Below are positions 44,799 through 55,144 of a stretch of DNA of 64,000 nucleotides, piece by piece. Within the stretch, counting starts at the first letter, position 1. Every line of letters begins with the position of its first letter. A model generated the notes under the pieces. That model searched no databases and was not told where the DNA came from. It was given only the letters and a program-made list of their open reading frames with translations. The stretch is from assembly GCF_000151665.1 (NCBI RefSeq), contig NW_013171827.1, positions 765,066 through 829,065 on the forward strand, in the 5' to 3' direction. Made by a program: the position numbers and the translations under genes. The DNA is from Blastocystis hominis (lineage: Eukaryota > Sar > Bigyra > Opalinata > Blastocystidae).

Positions 44799-46317
44799 AT
44801 GAGTAATTGTTGAAAAATCGATTGATTACATAGACGCAGAGACAACTCTAGAACGTGCAAGGTTTCTGAGCAAGGAAAACCCGAATGAATCAGTTACTCT
44901 GTATCGCAGCATTCTGGATATGAAAAATGAGGAGGAGGAGACCCTCAAGATTAAAGAGACTTGCACATTTGAACTTGCAGAATTGTTCGGCGAATTGAAA
45001 GACATCAACTCGTTATCGAATTTGTTGGAGTCTTCGCGCGACTTCTTCATCTCGATTTCCAAGGCAAAGGCGTCTAAAATCAGTTGGTTGTCTTGCTGTC
45101 CATTGAGTCCTAGTGAAGTCGATAATCGAGATTGCGATTAAAATGGATGTTCCTACACAAGAAAAAATCGAGATGTGTGAACGCAATATCAAATGGTGTC
45201 AAGAATCAAAGCAAGTCTTTTTGGCGCAGAGATTGAACTGCCGTCTTGCCTATCTTCTTTATCTTGTATTTTCTAAATATCAAATTGGTCATTTTCAGGA
45301 CAAGCAATATCGTCGAGCATTAACTCTCTGCGGCCATCTCATCCGCGAACTGGCCAAGATCGACGACAAATCCCTGATTATGGAAGTCCACATCACCGAA
45401 GCACGCATCTACAAAGACCTCAACGACATCACCCGCGCCAAGGTTCTCCCCAGTTTCCCCGTTTCTCTTTTAGTCTTCCCTCACCGCCTGCAAAATGACC
45501 GCGTCCTCGATCTACGTAGACGCTCCCACGCAAGCCGACATCGACATTCTCTCCGGCGTCATTTACGTGAATTCCAGAAATCGGGACTATTTCGTAGAGC
45601 TATCAGCGCGATTTCCAAATGGCGTTTTCGTTCTTCTACGAAGCGTTCGACGCGTTTACGCAGCTGAAGGACGATCGCGCGATGTCCGCGTTGAAGTACA
45701 TGATTCTCATGCGAATTTTGGCCGGAAAAGTGGAATTCCAAAAATCGGGGTGATTTTTAGAAACAAGAAATGCAGGCTATTTTTGGCAATCATGTGGTGG
45801 TGGAGAATTGGAACAAGGAAATCGCGGTTTTGAAGGAGATTTCGGACGCGTTTTTAAGCAGCGATTTGAGCAGTCTGACGCGCATTCTTCAAGAAATATC
45901 CACTTTTTTTGTCACGGTGACTTAACGGCAATTCCCGTGGTTCTTCGAGGACGAGGTTCTCCGTTTCCACATCGATTATCTTCGCAATGAGCTGATGGAG
46001 CGGAACTTTTTGAAGGTGGTGGAGCCGTTCGACGTGGTTGAAATCGCGTTCGTGGCGCAGAAAATGAAGTTGCCGCAGGAGGAAGTGGGAGTGATCGGGG
46101 TTTAGGATGTAGATTGTGCGGAAATTGTCGCAGATGATTCTGGATAAGAAGCTGACGGCGTCGTTGGATCAGGAGAAGGGATTGTTGATTATGCTGCCGG
46201 AGAGTACGGAGCATAAGATCGCGGAGGATGCGATTGAAGCGATTGATATGATGACGGAGGTGGTGGATGTGCTGAAGACTCGGGCGGAAGCGTACAATGC
46301 GAAGTTGCAGGAGTTGT
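44799..46317 (+). CDS. PSMD11: 26S proteasome lid subunit Rpn6/PSMD11, no genomic stop
   Basis: It is the PCI-domain lid subunit that clamps core and base. The start at 44799 with a 31-nt intron (44803-44833) after four coding bases gives M-N-A-E-T-T-L-E-R-A. Diagnostic blocks follow: I-S-I-S-K-A-K-A, L-I-R-E-L-A-K-I-D-D-K-S-L, S-F-F-Y-E-A-F-D, A-L-K-Y-M-I-L, K-V-V-E-P-F and the PCI end R-K-L-S-Q-M-I-L-D-K-K-L. At least six introns are present, several exactly 31 nt. The one near 45905-45943 is about 39 nt and uncertain. There is no in-frame stop before the motif. Cleavage after T46317 plus poly(A) makes TAA, ending the protein at K-L-Q-E-L, close to the normal family end. Confidence 0.9.
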
Positions 46318-46321
46318 GGAG

Positions 46322-46329
46322 TGTTTGTT
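46322..46329 (+). promoter_or_regulatory. TGTTTGTT 3'-end motif of Rpn6
   Basis: Exact octamer in the open frame, preceded by GGAG and the T that becomes TAA. Confidence 0.8.
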
Positions 46330-46342
46330 TGAATCACAGTTT

Positions 46343-46462
46343 CGAGTGAGTGAGTGAGTGAATGAGTGAATGAGTGAATGAATCAATGAATCAATGAGTG
46401 AATGAATCAATGAATCAATGAGTGAATGAATCAATGAATCAATGAATCAATGAATCAATGAT
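46343..46462. repeat. GAGT/GAAT and TGAATCAA simple repeat
   Basis: About 120 bp of GTGA, ATGAGTGA and ATGAATCA units directly after the Rpn6 3' motif, in the intergenic space before a convergent gene. Confidence 0.9.
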
Positions 46463-46584
46463 TTCATACTGAAATCCTGCAAGATCGAGACAACGAAGCA
46501 TGGTATCATGGATCAACTATCATCGTCGTTCTTCTTTCTTTCTTTTTTTCTGTTTTAAAATTCCACCAAACTTTCATAAATTAA

Positions 46585-46592
46585 AACAAACA
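46585..46592 (-). promoter_or_regulatory. TGTTTGTT 3'-end motif of the GPI-type protein
   Basis: Exact octamer on the minus strand, 12 nt past the TAA at 46604. Confidence 0.75.
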
Positions 46593-46603
46593 ATCTGAAA
46601 CGA

Positions 46604-47219
46604 TTAATTATACAAAAGAAGCGATAAAACAGCCAGGGCAGAGAGACTGACAGTTATCTTGGCTGAAGATCCACTGTCAGCGTCCTCGGCAACCCACTCG
46701 AAATTACTGCAGAATAACAGTAATTCGTCATTGTCCATAATACGAAGGCTCCTGTTTCATCACTCCCATTCCTCAACGTTTTACTTAGATACCATGGAAA
46801 TTGGCATGTCATATTCCTTAGTCCCTGTTAGTTCGCCTGTGGATCTGGATGTCCATCCCACTTCGTAACTCTCGGTGCGCAACTTGTTGCTCGGCTCAAC
46901 GTCGACTTCAGGGCACGCCAGCTGCGAAATCTCAATGATGTGACACTGTTCTGGATATTCCTAGGTTGCAAAGATGAGGCATTTCTACGGTGCAGATAGT
47001 AGTATTCTCAGTGACGTTAAGAGACTGGCAGAGGAAGACATCCAGGGTGAATAACGTAGTGTTGTTGTCAATCACGATGAGGTAGGTATTATTCTCAACA
47101 GGGTTCATCTGAACAGATGTATAATTGATCCATCCACCGATCGGCTGCGAAACATAGACTATCTCCTCCGAACGAACCAACATGAGAGAAATCAAGAGAG
47201 GAATCGTAAAAGCTATCAT
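46604..47219 (-). CDS. Small secreted, probably GPI-anchored glycoprotein, 184 aa
   Basis: Three exons: 46989-47219, 46785-46960 and 46604-46751. Introns are 28 nt (46961-46988) and 33 nt (46752-46784). The start at 47219 opens a signal peptide (I-A-F-T-I-P-L-L-I-S-L-M-L-V). The mature part has five N-x-T sequons in its first half (N-Y-T, N-N-T, N-T-T, N-V-T, N-T-T) and four Cys. The C-terminus reads D-A-D-S-G-S-S-A-K-I-T followed by a hydrophobic run ending L-L-L-Y-N, the layout of a GPI-attachment signal with small omega residues. Without splicing the frame would end after 77-odd residues and miss this. No family recognised. It is probably a surface protein. Confidence 0.72.
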
Positions 47220-47369
47220 TTTAAGTAAGAAAGATAAAAAGTGACTATTGGGAAAGTTAATCCCGTCGAAACAATCCGAAGGGATTGACATTCACTCAAA
47301 TGGATCTATATCCATCCAGCCATCAATTCTTGCGATTTCAAGCAAACATATAGATTGATATAAATAGAA

Positions 47370-50064
47370 TTACTTGTACTTCTCACTCAGTTCCTCCCAA
47401 TCGATATCCTTCAACGACCGCTCATCCAACAATTCCCAATACTTCTTCTTCACCATCTCCGCGAACTCCTGGTTCTGAAACAGATCCGCCATGCGGAACA
47501 TCGGGATCTGGTAATCGAGCGTTGCTCCATGCGAAGCCATCACATTCTCCTTCACAGCCTGATATTGACTTTCCTCCTCTTTCAATTTGATGCGATTCAC
47601 CAACTCCCCATCACTGAGCATGAACATGTGGACCAGCGACATCGTTCGATACAACTGTATAAACTTCTTGTTCTCCTTCGTGTTCTCTCGTTTCCCCAAA
47701 ATCGGCTTCTTCCCCTCCATTACACGCTTCGCGTTCTCGCCAGACAGCGTCTCGTACTTCAGTAGCGACTTCGCCAGGCGAAGTAATTTCCGCTTGTTCT
47801 GCTTCACCACCTTCTGCACATGCTGATAGCGTTCTTCCAAGAGCTTCTCCACCGCTTGGTCGTTCGCTGCGATTGTTTCCTCGCTGTAGAAACGGAGATT
47901 CGGTTCGTGCTCGTCCGATTCCGGAGCTTCCGAGCGAAGTCCGCACTATGCATCAAATCCGCAGCGAGGAAGCACGTCGGTGAGTCCATAATTGTACACC
48001 ATCGCGAGAACAATGCGTGTGGCCTTCTCGAGATCGTTCGATGCGCCGGTCGTGACTTCCTTCTTTCTAGGAGTCACAAAAACCCGATCAATCCGCACCC
48101 AAACACAACTTCTTCCGCTACGCGACCCGCCAACGCGACGTCGATCCGATTGATCAAATCCTGTTTCGTGACGTTGTACAGAACCGACTCGTCCGCCAGA
48201 TTCGACACATATCCCAGTGCGTTTCCCCGCGGTAAAATCGTGACTTTATCGACTTTGGGGTAATCGGGCGTGAGGAAAGACAGCAATGCGTGGCCCGATT
48301 CGTGCACTCTACACACCTCACTCCCCAACACGGCACGCTACGCAGTGTTCCAATTCACCAAATCACTCTTGATTTTCTGCTTCTTCACACCCATCAAAAC
48401 CCGATCACGGCTCTGATCCAAATCATCCCACGTGATCTGGAACCGCCCATCGGCCAGCACGCGCATCGCTGTGATTCGGAGCAGCGTGTCGATCTCTGCG
48501 CCGCTGCAACCGACCAGCTGCGTGGCCAGTCGCTCCAAATCCACATCAGACGCAAACAGCATTTTCCGCGTCTTCATTTGAATCAGCTTCAGTCGATCTT
48601 CGAACTTGGGAAGCGTGGCTTGGCGTCATTTCACGGTCTCCTCCCCTACTTTGGATCTTCACATCGAAGCGCCCGGCGCGGGTCAAAGCGGGGTCCAGCT
48701 GCTCGGCGAAGTTCGTCGCCGCCATCACCAGAATGCCCTCATTCCCGTGGAACCCTCCGATCTCGTTGAGCAGCTGATTCACGGTCTGGTAGGAACTGCC
48801 CGAGCCGAAGTTCAGCGTGCTGCGATTCTCGAGAGAGTCGATTTCGTCGATGAAGATGATACAGGGCGCCTACTCGCGAGTCCTTTCGTTTAGGTACCGA
48901 TCGCCGGGCCACATTAAAGAGTTCGCGGACGCGCCTCGCTCCCATGCCCACGAAAATGTCTTCAAACTCGGAGGCTGACACGAAGAAGAAGGGAACGCCC
49001 GCTTCGCCGGCGACGGCTCGCGCCATGAGGGTTTTGCCGGTGCCCGGAGGCCCGGTGAGAAGCACGCCGTGCGGCGCGGTGGCTCCCAAAGAGCTGAAAG
49101 CAGAGGGATCCTGGGAGGAAAGGGAGGAGAAAAAGGGGTACGCGGAGATAGTTGACGATGATTTTGAGCTCTTCGATGTTGTCTTCGATACCGACCACGT
49201 CGCTAAAACGGGTAGTGATGTTGGTTTCGGGCTCGTTCTAAGGATGGAAGGGGAAACGAAAGGGGAAACGCGCTTGTCGGTAGGGAGGTAATTGGTTTCT
49301 TTTCTCTTGAGGATATTTCGCACTGCGAGTGAAGGAGAGGATCAAGGAAATACTCAAGTAAATAAAAAGTATAGAGGACAGGATGATCGCAAACCAGTTT
49401 CGCACCACGATTTTCCTGGGAGGAGGAACATAAGCTTCGAGAAGGCCACTCAAAACGGAGGGATCCAGAACGTTGGAAAGACCTGGCCTTCTCACCTTGT
49501 CCAGGAGATCGAAGATTTGGGATGGAGTCAGTCGGTGGAACAGGTCCATGTGAACTAAAGAGGCGAGAGCCAAGTGGTGAAAGTTGGAATCGACTGGTTC
49601 CTCGATTGACTTGTACAAGTTAATCACGTTGTAGAAGTCATAGTTCAGAAAGGCGTTCTGGCATCGAAAAATGAGGAAAAGCACTTACACCCATTTTCTG
49701 GTATGTTAAACACAAATCGTTCGAGTAGCCAAAAACTCTGCGCATATTATTCAGAATAGATCTGCCGGTTAGCTTGGAACCTAGTGTTTCCACATCTTTT
49801 TTAAACCCATCGTATAATTCTACAATAAAGAAAATAAACTAGAATTACCAGCGGCACTTTGTACCGGATATTGATCCATACCAAAAAGTATAGTGTTTGG
49901 TACTCTGTGTCTTATTATATAGTCATTCTATAAAGAATAAGATATCCAACAGCCAAAACTACAGGAAACCCGTAACGCGCTCTATTAAAGAACCGATTTA
50001 TATTGAACACAACAGAAAAACGTCGAGCTAACTGATGTAGCCCGGACGTTGTCTTTCGGAGCAT
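47370..50064 (-). CDS. FtsH-family membrane AAA protease of the mitochondrion-related organelle
   Basis: An ATP-dependent zinc protease for membrane-protein quality control. The start at 50064 gives an Arg-rich presequence ([15 protein letters not shown]) and then a hydrophobic stretch. A second membrane helix lies near residue 210 ([11 protein letters not shown]). The AAA module has [12 protein letters not shown], Walker A G-P-P-G-T-G-K-T, pore loop F-V-G-M-G, Walker [10 protein letters not shown] and R-A-G-R-F-D. The M41 domain has the zinc motif H-E-S-G-H. Two membrane segments would fit m-AAA better than i-AAA, but the sequence alone does not decide. Many introns of about 30 nt. TAA stop, with a one-mismatch 3' motif at 47341-47348. 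Confidence 0.85.
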
Positions 50065-50279
50065 GAAATATGTAACAAAATGAAAGAAACAAAATAGAAT
50101 CAACAATGTGGGATCCCATGATCAGTATTTATTTTTAACTGGTGAATTAAACACACTAAAGAGTTTCACCCCTCGTTATTCTGAATGAGTCTATCTCGCT
50201 CAAAGAACAAAATGTATAGAACGGGTGTTGTTCGTCAGGCGTAGTTGCTTTTATCAGCAAGGCAATTTTTTCATACTAT

Positions 50280-50887
50280 ATGGAGGATATGGAAGCCATC
50301 GCTTCACTCTTTCTCTGGGTCCAGATAGGTGTGTCCTATTGTCATTTTCGTTGATCCTAGATATGTATTCCTCGCTTTCTGGTTATTTTGCGTTGTGATG
50401 ATCATGATTTCTACAAAGTACAGCGAACTTTCTTCCAAATCTCTGCTTTATCAAGGAGTCTTTTATTCACTCGCTTTCATTACTGTGGCAAGCTACCTTT
50501 ACACTGGGATTTGCGATGCAGGAGTGATAACACCCAACGAAGACAATGCTATCGAGAATGCGGATCAGCTCGAAAAGCTCTCTTATAGTTATTGCACCGT
50601 TTGCAAGCTATTTCGTCCTCCAAAAGCAGCTCATTGCTCTCGATGTGGAGTGTGCTTTCGAAATATGGACCATCATTGTGTATATATGGGGTAGCTGTCA
50701 TAACGGAGGTATAATATGTAGTCAATGCGTGGCCCAGAACAATAGGGTGTCATTTTACGTTTTTATTAGTCTTATCTTTATACTGGAGATGATGCTCCTC
50801 GATTTCAAGGCTTCGTTTATATATACACAGTTTTGGCCTTTGAAATTATTGCATAAACTATTCTCTCCAATTCTAAGTAAACTGTAA
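50280..50887 (+). CDS. DHHC-type protein S-acyltransferase, short
   Basis: The zinc-finger DHHC domain is clear: C-T-V-C-K-L-F-R-P-P-K-A-A-H-C-S-R-C-G, then F-R-N-M-D-H-H-C. A 31-nt intron (about 50692-50722) joins D-H-H-C-V-Y-M-G to Q-C-V-A-Q-N-N-R. Two membrane segments precede the finger and one or two follow it. The start at 50280 with a first intron near 50333-50360 is likely but that border is less sure. Total about 180 residues, at the small end of the family, with hardly any cytosolic tail. TAA stop. Confidence 0.8.
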
Positions 50888-50920
50888 CTCTATTTGTGTC
50901 ACCTATTTCTATTTTTTACT

Positions 50921-50928
50921 TGTTTGTT
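50921..50928 (+). promoter_or_regulatory. TGTTTGTT 3'-end motif of the DHHC gene
   Basis: Exact octamer 33 nt after the TAA. Confidence 0.75.
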
Positions 50929-51009
50929 TACAATATTTTCACAACAAGCCATCGATTTTCCTTGCGCAGTAATGATTAAGCAGATTACTTCCAAGCTTCA
51001 TCATTCCAG

Positions 51010-51044
51010 CAAAAAAAAAAAAATATATATATATATATATATAT
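51010..51044. repeat. Poly(A) run followed by an (AT)n microsatellite
   Basis: A run of about a dozen A then about eleven AT units, between the 3' ends of convergent genes. Confidence 0.95.
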
Positions 51045-51116
51045 TCCGATGAACCTGCCCACAACTCTACTTCTCTCCACCACAATCAACCCTCCACCAT
51101 CTCTTCCTCTCTCTCC

Positions 51117-51124
51117 AACAAACA
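51117..51124 (-). promoter_or_regulatory. TGTTTGTT 3'-end motif of the importin gene
   Basis: Exact octamer on the minus strand, 22 nt past the stop at 51147. Confidence 0.75.
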
Positions 51125-51146
51125 ATGCAACAACACACTCCACAGC

Positions 51147-54100
51147 TTAGTTACTCAAAATGCTGTTCACAGCCATCCGCATGTCGGGCTCCAGTCCGTT
51201 CAGCAATCCATTCAGCTGTCGTCTGTCCAAACTCTTCAGAATCTTCATAATCTCCATCTTCGTCTCGTCATACGTGATTTCATACTCATTATCTCCGTCA
51301 TCATACGTCGGCAGCAGCATCATCGGCAATGCCTGCATCACCGCATCCATCACGTTTTTATTGTTGAACAGTCCGTGGTTCGGCTTCTCCAGCTCCATCA
51401 CCACGCGCTCGTGCACGTCCTGCGCCTCCGCCACGTCCTCCATCAGCGGCAAGTGGCTCACAAACAGCTGCAGCGCCTGATCGGCCTGGGAAGGTCCGAG
51501 ATTGCCGGGACAGCCGAGCAGCAGCGAGAAGATCGCCGACAGCGCGTTGTCCGTCGCGCTCGCGTACTTCTCGTCCTCCGCCTCCTGGCTCTGCGCCACG
51601 CGGAGCAGCGCGGAGAGAATGGCCTGCGCCTGCGGCGCCACGACGGCGTTGAAGCGCTCGATGGCGACCTTGACGCCGAAGAGAACGGCCTGGCGGAGCG
51701 CGGGGTCCTCGCAGTGCATGTGCTGGTGGAAGAAGCCGAGGAGGTCGTTGACGACGGGGGCGACGACGTCGGGCGCGTAGAGCATGAGGTCGTCCATGCT
51801 GCAGACGCCGACGAAGAGGATGTACTCGAAGGGAGACGCCATGTACTTGGCGCAGAAGGGAGAGATGTATTGCTGGTAGAGCGGCGCGATCGAGTTGCCC
51901 GCGAAGCGGATGATGTAGCCCAGCGCGTCCAGGAGGTTCTCCACGCAGTCCTTCTCCTCGCCGGCCTCTTCTTCGAACTCGTTGCGCGCGTCCTCCATCT
52001 CGCGGTCCTCGAAATCCACCTCTTTGTACATCGCCTCCAAGATCTCCACGGACTCCTTCAGGAACTCGAGGAGGTTTTCCACCACAGAGGGCAGCGAGTC
52101 GGAGGGAATCGGCATGCGCTGGTTCTGGAACATGTGATGGCTCTCATCGCCGCTCTCATAGCACGTCTACGATTCGAGAGGTCGCTGTGGGGCTACGCAG
52201 AAAATGTCGCGGAGCGATTCAGCGATGCAGCTTCGCTCCGTCGCGGCGTCTTCGGCCGTGTACTGCTCGATCAGCATCTTCACGGTCTCGTTGTAGAGAT
52301 CCAGGCACTGCTGCGCCGTGGTCTGGTTGTTGCGCAGGCCGTTCACCAGCAGCGTGAAGAGCTTGGGGAGAATGCGGGCGCAGAGGTTGCGGACCTCCTC
52401 GTGCCACGTGAAATCGACGAGGGGCGAAATGGCGGCGAACACATCGCCAACGTGGGGAATGAAGGAACCAAAAGGACGGGGTGAGTCAAAGAATGGGAGT
52501 TGGAATGAGTCAAAGAATGGGAGTTCGAATGAATATAACAAAGGGGAATCCCAATGAATTCAAAGAATGGAAATCTCAATGAATTCAAAAACTAAAAACT
52601 CCAATGAAAACACACAGGAATCAAATGAACTCACTTCCCAATTCCAATCCGAATTCAACTCTCACTTCAATGAACTCACACAATCACAACAACACTTAAA
52701 GGATATGAATGGAAGCATCATGCTATCCGCATCAATAATCAGATTGTGAATCAAACGCACCGCATTGGACACCACCTCGATCGCCGTCGTGTTGATCGAC
52801 ATCTGCACCTTGCCCATGTTCTTCGTGTCCATCGTCAATCGCTCCACGCCATTCTCGTTCTGGTACTCGGGACCCGCCACCACCTGCTTCAGCGAATAGT
52901 CCACGTTCGTCTTGGTCAGCTCGATCAGCTTCGGAATCATCACCACGAGGAACTGCTGCTTGTTCTCCGTCTCGCAGTACTGGAAGATCTCCGCCATGCA
53001 GTCCAGCAGACCGTTCATCAGCTCGTCTCCGCTCGAGTAGTTGTTCACCTGGTTCATCAGGAACTGCATGATCTCCCAGGCCTCGCTCTTGTTCACCACG
53101 TCCTTCATCGACGCCACCAGCGACGCTACTTCGCACGCTCTCCCCTGTGTCCTACACAAGCACACGCACGCCGCCACGTGCACGTTCATCGTCTCCGTCG
53201 TCGCCGCCGAGCCCAGAATGCCGAGCAAGCCCTGAATGATGGTGTGGAAGTATGGCGCGAAGTCCTCCTTCGTCGCTCTGCACAGATTGCCGATCGCAGA
53301 GATCGCCTCCGACTGCACCGACGGCATGCTGCGCGTCAGCCCCACCCCGCACCGCTACTTCACCGAGCACAGACTGTACATCCACTGCGTCAGCGGCTCC
53401 AGCACGTTCTTGAAGATCTTCTTGCTGATCATCTCGCACGAGCAGAACTGTCCCACGCAGGACGCCGCGATCGCCTGCACGCGCAGGCACGGGTTCTTCT
53501 GCACCAGCTGCAGCACGCTCTGCAGCACCTGCGCGCCGCACTTCTTCTGGAACGTCACCGGCAGCGCCACCGACACGTAAGCGATCGCCTGCAGCGCCAC
53601 GAACACAACGCGCGGATGCGCTACGCGTCAATCTCGCCCAACACCCCGACCGTCGTTCAGTCCGTTCAGCATCATCGTCGTAATCCACGGCAGATTCGCC
53701 TCCACCTGCTTCTTGCAGCCGTCCGCGATGTGGCAGATCAGCACGTACGTCGCGCGGCGGATCTTCCAGTTCTCCGACCGGCTGCACTGCGTCATCAGCT
53801 GCGTGGCGGGCTTGTACGCCGCGGCGTGCAGCGCGTCCGCGAGGTTGGCCACCATCTACCTCGCATTTCCTCTCGACTCCTACCATAATTCCGGCCACAT
53901 GGGGACTGCTGTTGTCCTCCGAGAGCTCGTCCTCGTCGCCGAACACGCCCTGCTCCCAGGACGCGTCGTCGCTGATGTCGCTGATCATCTGCACGGCGAT
54001 CTCCAGGTACTTCGTGATCGCGCCTGCGTTCTTCCGGAAGAATCCGCCGTTCTCCTCCGCGATCGACGACACGATGTTCGCCGCCAGCGACCGCGTTCCC

Positions 54101-55144
54101 GTGAAGAACGACTCGTTCCCGGCTATTCGTTACGCGGCCACAGCGAGTCTACCGATCGCCAGACACATCTCCACGATCGGACCCACCAGCTGCCGAGCAA
54201 AGTCGCAGATCACGCTAGGCGTCACACGGACCGCGCTGCTCCCACCTCGCACAATTCACCAGGTCCTCCAGCAGCGACTGCAGCGAATCTTCATCCTGCG
54301 CGTTCAGCACCAGCTGCACCGTGTTGATCACCGCGGGGAGAGCGCTGACGAACGTGGAAACCACGTTCTCGACCTCCATTTCGGTCATGATCTTCATCGT
54401 CGTCTGTTGGTCAGCACGGATCAGCAAGGACATACGCGGGCCGCAGCGACTTGGAAGGCGAGATTCGAACTCTGCAGCGAGCCGCTCAGAATGGAGACGA
54501 TCTCCGTGATGTGCTCAGCGACGAGCTTTGCTTGAGGCGAAACTTCGAAGGTACGGATTCGTTGCTTTCGCTCAGCTCGCCGAGGAGGTACAGGCCTTCC
54601 ACGCGGACTTCGGATTCCTGGGAGCAGGCAGAGAGAACGAAGGGGAACAATGCCGGCCACTCGGGCTCCAGACTGCTCACTTGGGAAATTAGGTCACAGA
54701 GATTGTGGCGAACGCGACCATCGTTCTCCACTTGGAACAACTGGGGTAGGAAGGATAAAACTAGGGAGAATAACAGAGGAAGCAATACTTTGGCCTTTCT
54801 TCTGGTCATCGAGCTGGCTCCAAGCTTTCTGTGTAACTACCTTGCGAAGAATGACAACAACGAACGATTTCACCGAGGAATCCGTGGTGGAGGAAATAAT
54901 ATTAAAGAACTGGTCAATCACCTGTACGTGAGACAAAAAAGAATGCGTAAAACATTCAGAACGTCCTCATTCAGCAACTTGTCAAGATGTGCCTCAGCCT
55001 AGGTGGAATGAACTCCGATAGGTTGTACATTATCACGGACTGCATTATCAGGAGACCGAAGAGCATTGATGAACTCAGCAAACTCAGGAGTACTATCGAT
55101 AACAACAATAGGAGTGGATCAAAATACACAGAATTCGAAGACAT
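51147..55144 (-). CDS. IPO5: Importin-beta family nuclear transport receptor (IPO5/Kap121-like)
   Basis: A large HEAT-repeat karyopherin. The start at 55144 with introns of 35 and 30 nt gives a typical N-terminus: T-P-E-F-A-E-F-I-N-A-L-R-S-P-D-N-A-V-R, then A-E-A-H-L-D-K-L-L. HEAT repeats continue throughout, including S-A-I-G-N-L-C-R-A and a long C-terminal exon (51147-52133) with an acidic stretch (E-E-E-A-G-E-E-K-D) and a clean end M-R-M-A-V-N-S-I-L-S-N before TAA. About ten short introns lie between 52600 and 55100. One interval, about 52480-52700, is much longer and filled with GAATG/TTCATT repeats. Assignment to the IPO5 group rests on overall layout rather than one diagnostic motif. 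Confidence 0.82.
52480..52700. repeat. GAATG-type degenerate tandem repeat within the importin gene
   Basis: Repeats such as GAATGAGTCAAAGAATGGGA occur twice, then drift into CAATGAA and CTCAATGAATTC units. The tract separates two importin exons and is probably an expanded intron. Confidence 0.7.

Noticed and set aside
46343-46462. Possible CRISPR-like array
   Set aside because: Units are 4-8 nt simple repeats without spacers, in a eukaryotic genome.
51375-53888. Two long plus-strand frames (369 and 380 codons)
   Set aside because: Antisense to importin exons; no family signal, and the importin frame is well supported.
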